The notes: generated by a model from the letters alone, not told the origin. Positions 1-8,189 are shown, counted from the first letter of the stretch. The stretch: DNA of 11,490 nt from Candidatus Falkowbacteria bacterium RIFCSPLOWO2_12_FULL_45_13 (GCA_001778055.1 MFFY01000025.1:1-11490); one strand, 5' to 3'. Translations and numbers: made by a program.

Positions 1-19
1 GTATTAATGAATAAATTTT

Positions 20-53
20 AGAAAAATATTTTGTTTTAAAGAGGTATTTTTCT
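20..53 (-). terminator. AT-rich hairpin downstream of the SDR gene
   Basis: A 9-bp inverted repeat (AGAAAAATA at 20-28, TATTTTTCT at 45-53) with a 16-nt loop lies about 20 nt past the SDR stop codon. The stem is almost all A:T and no clean U tract follows, so it is only a weak terminator candidate. Other 3' ends in this window also carry hairpins. Confidence 0.3.
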
Positions 54-71
54 ACACCCTAATCATATATA

Positions 72-1094
72 TTAAATCGCTTGATGAACGGTTTTCAATC
101 CCTTGGCCGCCCTTAAGTCGTCAATGGTTTTCCCCAGGCCTTTTTCCAAAGTGATGACCGGCATCCAGTCTAATTCTTGGCGCGCCCTGGTTATGTCAGG
201 CAGGCACAGTTCGGTAATAAATAAGTGCTTATCCGCGTATTTTATTTTTGACCTTGACTCCAGCGTCTTGATAATTATCTCACAAATTTTAGTCAAATTT
301 ATGTTAACGTCAGAGCCGATATTGACCGGCTCATTAAGGTCGCTGGCCATTAACTTCAAAACCGCGTCCAGACAATCATTAATATAGCAAAGCGAGGTGG
401 AAAAACTGGCGTCGCCGGGGATAACTAAGTCGGCGTTGTCTAAAGCGTTATTGATAAAATCCGGAATCAGATTGCCGTCGTTTAATTTCAGGCGCGGCCC
501 GTAGATCCGGAACAAACGGATAATTTTCGTATCCAGCGCGTAAACCTGGCGGTAATTTTCCACCATGGTTTCGGAAAATCTTTTACCCTCGTCATACGAA
601 CTTCTGGCCGATAAAATATCAACTTTGCCCAATTCGCTCTCGTTGATTTTGGCTAGATTTTTTTGCCTCGGCCCATAAACCACCGAAGAAGAAAAGTGCA
701 TAAATTTTGCCTGATAGCGCCTGGCCAAATCTAACATATTTCTTACGCCGTAAGAAGAAGCCAAAATGGTGGCAATTTTATTCTTATTAAAATCCATGGG
801 CGAAGTCGGACAGGCTAAATTATAAATTTCCTGCAGGCCCTGAAATTCAATTTTAAATTTTTGTAATTCCGGCAAGGCTTCCAGGTCCAAGGGCTCGGTG
901 ATATCGTGTTTTATAAATTCAAAATTCGGATCGGCCAATAAATGGTCGATATTCCTTTCATCGCCGGTTGAAAAATTGTCCAGGCAGATAACTTTGCGAT
1001 TTAAGATCAGGCGATCGCATAGATGCGAACCGATAAAGCCGGCGCCGCCGGTAACTAGAACATTGGGCTTGTCAAAAATCGCTCGTTGAGACAT
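72..1094 (-). CDS. UDP-glucuronate-decarboxylase-like extended SDR (NAD-dependent epimerase/dehydratase family)
   Basis: 340 aa, ATG start, cytosolic. The N-terminal Rossmann motif GGAGFIG (residues 16-22) binds NAD. The SDR pair YxxxK is Tyr167/Lys171 in SSYDEGKR. The overall pattern (NLACPTSP near 92-99, YGPR 198-201, NDGNLIPDF, C-terminal WMPVITLEKGL) follows UDP-xylose synthase (UXS/ArnA-type decarboxylases), which turn UDP-glucuronate into UDP-xylose. Two active-site positions differ: the family's STSEVYG reads SSSVVYG, putting Val138 where the catalytic Glu normally sits, and the Arg of the GDxxQTR segment aligns with Thr233. The fold is therefore secure but decarboxylase activity is doubtful; an epimerase, reductase or dehydratase acting on a nucleotide sugar is equally possible. 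It is the last gene of the envelope cluster, 65 nt after the protease gene, and probably shares its transcript. No Shine-Dalgarno precedes the ATG. Confidence 0.85.
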   Translation of the reverse strand: MSQRAIFDKPNVLVTGGAGFIGSHLCDRLILNRKVICLDNFSTGDERNIDHLLADPNFEFIKHDITEPLDLEALPELQKFKIEFQGLQEIYNLACPTSPMDFNKNKIATILASSYGVRNMLDLARRYQAKFMHFSSSVVYGPRQKNLAKINESELGKVDILSARSSYDEGKRFSETMVENYRQVYALDTKIIRLFRIYGPRLKLNDGNLIPDFINNALDNADLVIPGDASFSTSLCYINDCLDAVLKLMASDLNEPVNIGSDVNINLTKICEIIIKTLESRSKIKYADKHLFITELCLPDITRARQELDWMPVITLEKGLGKTIDDLRAAKGLKTVHQAI

Positions 1095-1102
1095 ATAAAT
1101 TT

Positions 1103-1164
1103 AGTTAAAAGTAAAAAGTCAAAAATCAAAAGCCTGTCTTACTTTTAACTTTTTACTTTTTACT
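1103..1164 (-). repeat. AT-rich word repeat forming a hairpin at the protease 3' end
   Basis: The spacer is built from variants of AGTAAAA in one orientation (from 1103) and their complement in the other (1139 onward). Positions 1103-1119 pair with 1148-1164, 16 of 17 bp. The right arm contains the stop codon of the protease gene (1160-1162), so the repeat appears to have supplied the end of that reading frame. It may act as a terminator or an mRNA 3'-end stem. Confidence 0.6.
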
Positions 1165-3436
1165 TTATAACTTTAAGGCTGCCCGCGTTAACGCCGCCGC
1201 CAAAGCTCTCTTCATAAGCATAAAAGGAGCCGACGATCCGGCCGTTAGCCTTAAAGACCCGGACATGCGGCGCGCCGCCAGGCCCAGCCGCGGTTATTAT
1301 TTCATCTAAACCATCATTATCGCTGTCCGCCTTGGCTATATTTACGCCGCTTCTCAAATTGCTGTTAAAAGCGAAAAAGTGGGATAATAAATTTCCTTTT
1401 TTATCAAAAAATTTAACGTGCGGCCCGCCGCCACCAGCCGGAGCGGTTATAAGCTGCGCGCGGTTTTTTTGCGTGCCCCCCCTGATATTGGCGATGGCGA
1501 CTCTGATGCCGCCGCGAAAAGCCTTGGGATAGGCTAAAAATTGGCTTTGCATGACGCCAATAGCCTTAAAAACTCTGACTTCGGGAATCTTGCCCGCGCC
1601 CAAACCAATGGCGATTTCCATTTCGCCGTCGCCGTCAATGTCGCCGGTCGCCAAATTCAGACCGCCCCTGAATTTATTGTCATAAGCGTAGAAAGAGCCT
1701 AGCATCTGGCCTTTGGCATTAAAAATTTTAACTTCAGAATCGCCGTCAGCTCCCTGAACTGCTATAATTTCTTCGGCGCCGTCATGATTAACGTCGGCGC
1801 AGGCGACTTTTACTCCGCCGCGAAATGTCTCCTTAAAAGCAAACCATTGTCCCAATAACCTGCCGTTTAAATCAAAAATTTTTATATGCGGCCCGCCGCC
1901 AGCGCCGGCGGCGGTAACAATTTCCGGCTGACCATCGCCATTAACATCGCCGGAGGCCAAATTTACTCCGCCCTTGAATTTCTTATCATAAGCCAAAAAT
2001 TCATTTTCAACTTTACCTTCTTGATTAGTAATTTTAATCAGGCTGGGGTAACCGGCCTGAGGAGCAACCAGTAATTTCTCTGATTTATTTTTTAAACCAT
2101 CAAGAGCTTTATTAACCGCCGCCGCCAGGTTAACGCGGCCCTTGCCCAAATTATTTAAATAATTTGGATTCAAGCGGCTGATATCGTCTGCTGAATCAAA
2201 TAATACTTTAATTATTTCATTCCTGGTTAAAGACGGATTGGCGCTTTCAATCAAGGCCAAACTGGCGCTGATCATGGGTACGGTTACCGAGGTGCCGGAC
2301 CAATAACCATCATAATATTTATCAAAAGGCCGGTCCAGAATATAATTTTGCGGCGAATAAACCACAGTGCTAAAAATACTGACTCCCGGAGCCGCGATAT
2401 CAATGCATTCGCCGCCGAAACCGGAAAAGGGAGCTTTCTGGTCAAGCGTATCAACGGCGACTACGCCGATCACCCGGTTTTCGCCATCAGAGCCGTCCAA
2501 ACAAACCGGATACATTGGAGACGCGTCCAGATTATTGCCTTCTCCCTGCTTCAGCTCATTGCCGCCGGCCGCGGCTACCATTACGCCGGCGTCATAAGCG
2601 CGCTTGATCGCCTCATCCAAACTTTTGCTGTAACCGAAACCGACGAAGCTTAAATTTATTATATTAGCGCCGTTAGCCACCGCGTAGTCGATGGCTTTTA
2701 TGACTTTAGATGAACCGCCTTCGCCTTTATCATCTAAAACTTTGAGCGGCATCAGCTGGGCTTTCCAGGTTACGCCGCTAATACCGGCGGCATTATTGCC
2801 TGAAGCGGCGGCGATGCCGGCGATAATCGTGCCATGCAAAATACCCTCTTCCGTAAAACCATCCTTAAACTTAGGCGCCGGGTCAGGCAGATTATTGATA
2901 AAATCCCAGCCATTAACGTCATCAATAAAACCGTTCTTATCGTCATCAATGCCGTTGCCGGCAATTTCCTTTTTATTGGTCCAGATATTATCCTTTAAAT
3001 CCGGATGGTCAATTTGCACGCCCGAATCCAGAATGGCGATTACGGCCTCGGGACTTTCCCGCGTCTCATTCCAGGCCAAAGTGGCCTTAATTTTTTGCAA
3101 ATACCATTGGTTATTGAAATAAGTGTCGGAAGGAATTATGGACGCCTGAAAAATATAATCAGGTTCGGCGTATTCAACCATGGGTAATTTTTGATAATAA
3201 TTCAATGTTTTATTGTAATCTTCTCCCGGGTCGATCCTAATGCTGACGGCTTCAGAGCTGGCTTTATATTTCACTAATATCTCGTCGGTTTTGAACGTAT
3301 CCGGCCAGTCGCTCGGCGATACCTCACTGGCTAAAAATAAAAAGGCTATAACTGATATTAGGACAAAAATAAAAATATTTAAAAATGATGCTATTTTCTT
3401 TCCCGCCCCGTTAGATTTTTCTAATAATTTTCGCAT
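1160..3436 (-). CDS. Membrane-anchored S8 (subtilisin-like) serine protease with C-terminal FG-GAP-like beta-propeller repeats
   Basis: 758 aa from the ATG at 3436. A TTG at 3460 would add eight residues; I prefer the ATG, and neither has a Shine-Dalgarno. Residues about 16-36 form a hydrophobic segment (signal anchor or signal peptide). Residues 37-102 look like the propeptide seen before many subtilases (ILVKYKAS, then VEYAEPDY). The S8 triad is visible: Asp137 (ILDSG), His201 (HGTIIAG) and Ser383 (SGTSVTVP); oxyanion Asn293 is in AAAGGNE. An Asp/Asn-rich loop at 160-182 (GNGIDDDKNGFIDD) suggests calcium binding. Residues 455-758 hold repeats of 51 residues with DxDGDG-type loops (DVNGDG, DVNHDG, DIDGDG, DSDNDG), as in FG-GAP/VCBS propellers. 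It is probably an exported or surface-tethered protease; the repeats may bind ligand, wall or partner cells. A good promoter lies just upstream. Confidence 0.92.
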   Translation of the reverse strand: MRKLLEKSNGAGKKIASFLNIFIFVLISVIAFLFLASEVSPSDWPDTFKTDEILVKYKASSEAVSIRIDPGEDYNKTLNYYQKLPMVEYAEPDYIFQASIIPSDTYFNNQWYLQKIKATLAWNETRESPEAVIAILDSGVQIDHPDLKDNIWTNKKEIAGNGIDDDKNGFIDDVNGWDFINNLPDPAPKFKDGFTEEGILHGTIIAGIAAASGNNAAGISGVTWKAQLMPLKVLDDKGEGGSSKVIKAIDYAVANGANIINLSFVGFGYSKSLDEAIKRAYDAGVMVAAAGGNELKQGEGNNLDASPMYPVCLDGSDGENRVIGVVAVDTLDQKAPFSGFGGECIDIAAPGVSIFSTVVYSPQNYILDRPFDKYYDGYWSGTSVTVPMISASLALIESANPSLTRNEIIKVLFDSADDISRLNPNYLNNLGKGRVNLAAAVNKALDGLKNKSEKLLVAPQAGYPSLIKITNQEGKVENEFLAYDKKFKGGVNLASGDVNGDGQPEIVTAAGAGGGPHIKIFDLNGRLLGQWFAFKETFRGGVKVACADVNHDGAEEIIAVQGADGDSEVKIFNAKGQMLGSFYAYDNKFRGGLNLATGDIDGDGEMEIAIGLGAGKIPEVRVFKAIGVMQSQFLAYPKAFRGGIRVAIANIRGGTQKNRAQLITAPAGGGGPHVKFFDKKGNLLSHFFAFNSNLRSGVNIAKADSDNDGLDEIITAAGPGGAPHVRVFKANGRIVGSFYAYEESFGGGVNAGSLKVIK

Positions 3437-3516
3437 ATAAATTTGAAAAATAAAAACCAAAACAATATTTATCCAATTTTAATAAAGATGATATCTAACG
3501 GGTAAATAACATCATT

Positions 3517-3546
3517 ATTATAACATAGGCGGCTATTTATTTTCAA
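3517..3546 (-). promoter_or_regulatory. Sigma70-type promoter for the S8 protease gene
   Basis: On the minus strand, -35 TTGAAA (3546-3541), an 18-nt spacer and -10 TATAAT (3522-3517), with an extended -10 TGT just before it. Predicted start near 3510 gives a leader of about 75 nt to the ATG at 3436. It suggests that the protease and SDR genes form their own transcription unit. Confidence 0.7.
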
Positions 3547-3574
3547 CTCTCTCTAATTTTCTCGCTTCTTTTAG

Positions 3575-3591
3575 ATCTGGCGCGGCCAGAT
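3575..3591 (-). terminator. Short hairpin just after the GT4 stop codon
   Basis: ATCTGGC (3575-3581) pairs with GCCAGAT (3585-3591) around a GCG loop, 14 nt beyond the glycosyltransferase stop. On the minus strand it is followed by CTAAAAGAAG rather than a U tract, so it is not a canonical intrinsic terminator. It could be a 3'-end stem. Confidence 0.35.
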
Positions 3592-3604
3592 AAATTAACT
3601 TAAA

Positions 3605-4873
3605 TTACATTCTCTCTATCACCGCCAAAGTTTCTTTGGCGCATTTTGCCAGACTGAAATCTTTCACTCTGACCTTGCCACGATCAATTAAATCATCGGC
3701 CAGCTCTTTATCCAATAAAACTTCAGCCATTTTTTCAGCCATATCAGACGCCTCTTTGGGGTCAAAAAGCCAAGACGCTCGTCCGGCTATTTCCCGAATT
3801 GAGGCGATATCGGAAGCGGCAATCGGCACTCCCACGGCCATCGCCTGCACCAAGGGAATGCCAAAGCCTTCATAAAGCGAAGGAAAAACAAAAAGCGAAG
3901 CTCCATTATAGATATAAGGCATGTCTCGCTCCGGTACCCAGCCGGTGATAATAACATCATTATTTAAATCAAATTCTTCAATCATGTATTTAACTTCATC
4001 AAAACCCAGTCCGGCATTGCCGACTAAAACCAATTTATGATTAATCTTCCCGTATTTCTCTCTCATAATAGCCAAGGCGTAAATCAGCCGGGCGATGTTT
4101 TTTTTCTTTTCCAGACGGCCGACATAAAAAATATAAGGAGGCTTGATGCCGTATTTCCTCAACACTCGGCCGGTTTCATGCTTAGCTGCGATTGGTTTAT
4201 AAAGATCGGCGTTAAAACCGTTATAAACTACTTCAATTTTAGCTTGCGAGGCGCCATAAACCTCCATCATTTCCCGCTTAGTAAATTCGGAAACGGCAAT
4301 AATAACTCTGGCATGCTTAAGCGCGAATTTGGCTGACCAGCTGTGGTAATCAAGTATGTTGGAGCGATATTTCCCCCCGCTAAAAAATTTGGCTAAAAAG
4401 TCAAACCCTTTGCCGGAGAGGCCTTCGCCGGGCCCGATTTTATCCGAACTGTAAAGCTCTTTGGCGCGCTCAAAGCCGATATCATGGATGGTGACCAGAG
4501 ATTTTTTCGGATGAATCGCCGGCAAAACATGAGACGGAATAAACAGCCTGTCCGGCGGATGAAAAAGCATTTCTAAAGACAGGCGAGCTTGCGTCCAAAG
4601 ATAAAAAAAAGGCCAATTCAAAATCTTAGCTCTGAAATTGTTATGCGGGCTGTTTATTTTTTGACAGCCTTTAACCAAGTCAATTTTACCGTTAACTTCG
4701 CCGCCCTCATCGGTTAAATCGATTAACCCGCCGGTCAGCGGTTTATCGCTATACAAAACATATTGATTGGTTGAATCAATTTTGGCCAGTTGCCTGATTA
4801 AATAATAGGCGTACCATTCGGTGCCGCCTTTGTATTTCCGATTGGCGCGCGAAGCGTCAATGCCGATGAGCAT
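3605..4873 (-). CDS. GT4-family glycosyltransferase (GT-B fold)
   Basis: 422 aa, ATG start. N-terminal domain opens with MLIGIDASRANRKYKGGTEWY, the usual acceptor-side entry of GT4 enzymes, and contains VTIHDIGFE (127-135) and IIAVSEFTKREMMEVYG. The C-terminal donor domain shows VGRLEKKKN (251-259, Arg253/Lys258 for donor phosphate) and the nucleotide-sugar motif YEGFGIPLVQAMAVGVPIA (334-352). It probably transfers an NDP-sugar to a lipid-linked or polysaccharide acceptor at the inner face of the membrane; no membrane helix is evident. Two oddities: the second Glu of the EX7E motif is Gln343, and about 30 residues rich in Gly (roughly 145-177, GPGEGLSGKG) are inserted between the HDIGFE and AKFALKHA segments. 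It follows mreB by 66 nt, in line with envelope assembly. Substrate cannot be told from sequence. Confidence 0.9.
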   Translation of the reverse strand: MLIGIDASRANRKYKGGTEWYAYYLIRQLAKIDSTNQYVLYSDKPLTGGLIDLTDEGGEVNGKIDLVKGCQKINSPHNNFRAKILNWPFFYLWTQARLSLEMLFHPPDRLFIPSHVLPAIHPKKSLVTIHDIGFERAKELYSSDKIGPGEGLSGKGFDFLAKFFSGGKYRSNILDYHSWSAKFALKHARVIIAVSEFTKREMMEVYGASQAKIEVVYNGFNADLYKPIAAKHETGRVLRKYGIKPPYIFYVGRLEKKKNIARLIYALAIMREKYGKINHKLVLVGNAGLGFDEVKYMIEEFDLNNDVIITGWVPERDMPYIYNGASLFVFPSLYEGFGIPLVQAMAVGVPIAASDIASIREIAGRASWLFDPKEASDMAEKMAEVLLDKELADDLIDRGKVRVKDFSLAKCAKETLAVIERM

Positions 4874-4879
4874 AAATAA

Positions 4880-4935
4880 AATTAGGAATTAGGAATTTGC
4901 ATTTTACCAATTACAAATTTCCAATTTCAAATTTC
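4880..4935 (-). repeat. AT-rich word repeat between mreB and the glycosyltransferase gene
   Basis: AATTAGG words (from 4880) face AAATTTCC words (to about 4935). GGAATTTG (4892-4899) pairs with CAAATTTCC (4914-4922) with one bulged base. The array starts within a few bases of the mreB stop codon (4940-4942) and fills nearly the whole spacer. Same design as the arrays at 1103, 5951 and 9476 but with a different word. Confidence 0.5.
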
Positions 4936-4939
4936 TTTT

Positions 4940-5947
4940 CTACTTCGTCGCGAAAATGCTCCTCTTATACGAATCCAAATTTTCCAGCGCTATACCTGTG
5001 CCCTTGGCCACGCAAAGTAAGGCCTCGTCGGCCACGTAGGCCGGCACGTCGGTGGTGCGCGAAAGCAGCTGGTCAATATTCCGCAGCAAAGCGCTGCCGC
5101 CGGACAAGACCATGCCTTTATCCATAATATCAGCGGCTAATTCCGGCGGCGTCTCCTGCAAAACCCGTTTGGCCGCGTTGATTACCGCCTCTAGCTCATT
5201 TTGGATAGCTTCGGTAACATCGTCCGAATTGACCATAATATTCCTGGGCAAGCCGGTGATCATGTCACGGCCCCGTATTTCCATGGTCAGCTTATCCTCC
5301 AGATATAAAGCGCTGCCAATTTTTATTTTGATTTCCTCGGAAGTCCTCTCGCCCACGGCCAGATTATACTTACGCCTGACAAACTCCTGGATGGCGTCAT
5401 CAAATTTGTTGCCGCCTATCCTGACTGAAGTTGAAGTCACGATGCCACCCAATGAAATAACCGCCATTTCAGCCGTACCGCCGCCGATATCAATAATCAT
5501 ATGGCCGGAAGCCGAGCCGATGGGAATGTCCGCGCCGATGGCCGCGGCGATCGGTTCTTTGATGATATAGGCGGCTCTGGCTCCGGCGGCGATAGTGGCG
5601 TCAACTACGGCCCGCCGCTCGGTTGAGGTGATGCCGGCCGGCACTGCCACCATGACTTCGGGTCTAAGCAATCTTATGCCGCCCAAGGCTTTATTGATAA
5701 AATACCGGAGCATAGCCTCGGTGGTGCGATAATCGGCGATGACCCCGTCTTTTAACGGCTTAATCGCCACAATCGAATCCGGGGTTCTGCCCAGCATGTC
5801 TTTGGCTTCATTGCCCACGGCTAAAATCTTTTTATCAATCAAGGAAACCGCCACTACGCTGGGCTCATTAATAACAATGCCCCGTTTCGGGACATGGACT
5901 AAAGTATAAGTAGTGCCCAGATCAATGCCGATCCGTTTGATGAACAT
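4940..5947 (-). CDS. mreB: Rod-shape-determining protein MreB (bacterial actin)
   Basis: 335 aa from the ATG at 5947, which gives the typical MreB start MFIKRIGIDLGTTYT; an upstream in-frame TTG at 5962 lies in repeat sequence and is unlikely. The actin-fold ATP motifs are all present: phosphate-1 IDLGTTYT (8-15), phosphate-2 DIGGGT (153-158) and adenosine motif GMVLSGGSALL (278-288). Length is normal for the family. MreB polymerises on the inner membrane and guides elongation-mode wall synthesis. Residues 129-133 read IKEPI where many MreBs have EEP, a possible variant near the active site. The usual partners mreC, mreD, rodA and pbp2 are not adjacent; instead it sits between DUF4012 and GT4 genes. 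This suggests a rod-like or otherwise shaped cell whose scaffold gene is grouped with surface-polymer genes. Confident call. Confidence 0.96.
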   Translation of the reverse strand: MFIKRIGIDLGTTYTLVHVPKRGIVINEPSVVAVSLIDKKILAVGNEAKDMLGRTPDSIVAIKPLKDGVIADYRTTEAMLRYFINKALGGIRLLRPEVMVAVPAGITSTERRAVVDATIAAGARAAYIIKEPIAAAIGADIPIGSASGHMIIDIGGGTAEMAVISLGGIVTSTSVRIGGNKFDDAIQEFVRRKYNLAVGERTSEEIKIKIGSALYLEDKLTMEIRGRDMITGLPRNIMVNSDDVTEAIQNELEAVINAAKRVLQETPPELAADIMDKGMVLSGGSALLRNIDQLLSRTTDVPAYVADEALLCVAKGTGIALENLDSYKRSIFATK

Positions 5948-5950
5948 AGC

Positions 5951-6159
5951 AATAATTTTCAACTTTCAATTTACAAATTTTCAAATAATTTTCAATGATT
6001 TAATTCTTAAATTTTCAATCATGCTATTCATAATTTGAAAATTAATAAATTGAAAATTCATTGTCCACCAGAGGCGGATCTCCGCCCAAGGCGGACCAGC
6101 CTCTGGCTGGCGCGACAAACTTTGGCGGAAAAATTGAAAATTGTAAATTGAAAATTATT
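5951..6159. repeat. Compound inverted repeat filling the DUF4012-mreB spacer
   Basis: The outer arms are tandem AATTTTCAA-like words: AATAATTTTCAA (5951-5962) pairs exactly with TTGAAAATTATT (6148-6159), and further copies fill 5963-6060 and 6129-6147. The centre (6061-6118) is GC-rich and nested: TTGTC...GACAA outermost (6061-6065/6114-6118), CCAGAGGC/GCCTCTGG (6068-6075/6099-6106), then two alternative inner hairpins using TCCGCC (6081-6086) with GGCGGA at either 6073-6078 or 6090-6095. The right arm overlaps the DUF4012 stop codon (6158-6160) and the left arm ends 3 nt before the mreB ATG. Confidence 0.7.
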
Positions 6160-8152
6160 AAAAAACAATCTTAAAACTCCGATCCATATTCAGCTCCCCT
6201 TCCCACTTAAGTCTGGCCGGACTGACTTTCTGAATAGATAGACTGGCCGGGCTATATGATTTTATATCATTTAGAAAGTTTAGGTCAACTACCGCCTCTT
6301 CAATGTCTTTTCCCGACTGCTTTTGAATATAAAGCCCATAATTATCAGGAGACGAAACGGCGTCCGGAAGTTTATATTCAATTATAAAATTCTTAATTTC
6401 CCCGGGCTCAACTGTCAAATAAAAACCAAACCAAGTTTTTCCCAGCTCGCTGCCGCTGTCGACTTGCCCTGGCGCATAGCCGATGACTTTGATCAACCGG
6501 CTGCCCGGAGGAACATAAATTCTAGTATAGCTTTTATAAACGCTGGTTTTCCAATCGACTTGGCCATGGTGGGCATAGCCGATGGTTAATTTGGAAAATA
6601 AACCATTATTGCCCTGACTTACTTCGTATTTTAAATTGCGGTTCAGGCTGGCGTCAGTCTTTAAAGCGCCCAGATTAGCGTCTACCACCATTAAATAATC
6701 GCTGGCCACGGCTTTTACCTCCCCGCCCCAGCCGTTGTCTATGATGATATTTTCTAGTTGGCTGTCCCCTGAATAAAGCAGCAAATTTTTAGCGGTTAAA
6801 TTATCCAATAGGGCATTAATGGCTTTAAACCAGCCGGCCGGCGGCAAGTCAAAAATTTTATTTTTTAATTCCTTGGCGATCTCGCCGATAACTTCTTTTC
6901 TCTGCCAGGACGAAACGCCTAAAACCAGATAGCCCTTTTCTACCCGGTATTCCAGCAGATCCTGAAAATTAGCCTGATTATAACTTTGCCCTTCAACCGT
7001 TACCGGCCCGGTTATATTTAAAATATCGGTAATTAATTTCGGCGTCAAAGCGATCGTGCCGTTAAATTCTGAAATTCTTTCCGCCGCCGGATTTAAACGG
7101 CTTTCCGTTTGATAAAACCAGTCGATTTTTCGCGCCGCCGTCGGCCAATCCGGCGACCAATTGGCGTCGCGCAAATACCATTTTGGCGCTAAATATTTTT
7201 TAATCGGTTCGGGCGGAATAACATTGATTTTATCTTTGACCGGCATGTCCAGATGGTAAATGTCATGGGTATTAAAATTAATTATTTCTCCGTTCCAGAG
7301 TTCTAAAATTCCGTAAGTTCCCAAAAACCCGCCTGTCGGCCTCAATTCGTCATTATTCTCGAGCATTACCAAATACTTGACTTTATTCGGATACCCGGTC
7401 AAAGCGGGTAGCAATTGCGACATGGACACGGCTTTTTCCAATATTAGCCTGATGTCCTGAATTTGATTTTCTATTTGTTTGACTTTTTCCTTAAAAGGAA
7501 AAAGTAGGCCCTCCAGGCTAACCCGTTCTAAGTTTAAGTAGGCCAAATCCAGATTAGCCTTGATGCCGTTTAATTCCGGCGCCGACTCGTAAATTTTGCT
7601 TAAAACCTTCCGCTTATTTTCCGGGCTGAATTTCGCAAAATTTAATTTTTTATCGCCGACCAGGAGATTTTCCAGGCTATAACCGAAACTGGCGCCGTTA
7701 TAAACCGCTTTGCTTAAAAATTGAGCGGTAATTAATAAACTTTCAATATTATTAAGCTGGCTTAATAATAAATCAGACTTGTTAATAAAGTAATTGTCTT
7801 TAATCTCCTGCAGCCGGTAGATTGAAAGATGGAAATTGTTTTCCGCGGCCGAAGCCGCGGTCATGACCTGGCTCAATTTATTCTGCCGGCCGAGCGCGAT
7901 CGCTTGTTCTAAATTAGTTTTGCCTAAAGCCGCCTGATAGTAAAGTTCAACCGCGTTTAAAATTTGGTTTGAAAATAAAATAAACCAGACCGAAAATAAA
8001 ATAACCATCGACCAGCAAAAATATTTTAAAAGCTTATAAATCCGCCTGATTCTCCGCCGTTTTTTTATTTGAGGGATTCGATTGGCCAGCTCATCGGCCG
8101 CTTTCAGCAAATGAGCGAAGTTTAGGTGCTTTGATTTGGATAAGTGAAACAT
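6158..8152 (-). CDS. DUF4012 domain-containing membrane protein
   Basis: 664 aa, ATG start. A basic N-terminus (residues 26-40, KKRRRIRR) precedes one membrane helix at about 43-63, so the bulk is predicted outside the membrane. Residues 65-250 are largely helical with probable coiled-coil character. The DUF4012 signature follows: YLVMLENNDELRPTGGFLG (260-278) and LRDANWSPDWP (327-337). The C-terminal 130 residues look beta-rich (YVPPGSRLIKVIGYAPGQ). The family has no established biochemical role that I know of; it is abundant in CPR bacteria and some Gram-positives and often lies near polysaccharide genes. Downstream are mreB and GT4, which supports an envelope or surface-polymer function, but this is inference. 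A possible leaderless promoter abuts the start, and the stop codon lies in a repeat arm. Confidence 0.9.
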   Translation of the reverse strand: MFHLSKSKHLNFAHLLKAADELANRIPQIKKRRRIRRIYKLLKYFCWSMVILFSVWFILFSNQILNAVELYYQAALGKTNLEQAIALGRQNKLSQVMTAASAAENNFHLSIYRLQEIKDNYFINKSDLLLSQLNNIESLLITAQFLSKAVYNGASFGYSLENLLVGDKKLNFAKFSPENKRKVLSKIYESAPELNGIKANLDLAYLNLERVSLEGLLFPFKEKVKQIENQIQDIRLILEKAVSMSQLLPALTGYPNKVKYLVMLENNDELRPTGGFLGTYGILELWNGEIINFNTHDIYHLDMPVKDKINVIPPEPIKKYLAPKWYLRDANWSPDWPTAARKIDWFYQTESRLNPAAERISEFNGTIALTPKLITDILNITGPVTVEGQSYNQANFQDLLEYRVEKGYLVLGVSSWQRKEVIGEIAKELKNKIFDLPPAGWFKAINALLDNLTAKNLLLYSGDSQLENIIIDNGWGGEVKAVASDYLMVVDANLGALKTDASLNRNLKYEVSQGNNGLFSKLTIGYAHHGQVDWKTSVYKSYTRIYVPPGSRLIKVIGYAPGQVDSGSELGKTWFGFYLTVEPGEIKNFIIEYKLPDAVSSPDNYGLYIQKQSGKDIEEAVVDLNFLNDIKSYSPASLSIQKVSPARLKWEGELNMDRSFKIVF

Positions 8153-8158
8153 AAATGA

Positions 8159-8188
8159 AATATAAAACGCGAATCCCGTTCAGGACAA
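8159..8188 (-). promoter_or_regulatory. Possible leaderless promoter for the DUF4012 gene
   Basis: Minus strand: TTGTCC (8188-8183), an 18-nt spacer, then TATATT (8164-8159). The ATG begins at 8152, seven bases beyond the -10 box, so transcription would start at about the A of the start codon. The -35 matches 4 of 6 and the -10 matches 5 of 6 consensus bases, so the call is tentative. Confidence 0.35.
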
Positions 8189-8189
8189 A

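Noticed and set aside
2691..3122. 143-codon plus-strand open frame inside the protease gene
   Set aside because: It is antisense to the S8 catalytic domain with its intact triad, has no promoter and no recognisable domain; a shadow frame.
5052..5570. 172-codon plus-strand open frame inside mreB
   Set aside because: Antisense to conserved MreB motifs, Ser/Pro/Ile-rich composition typical of shadow frames.
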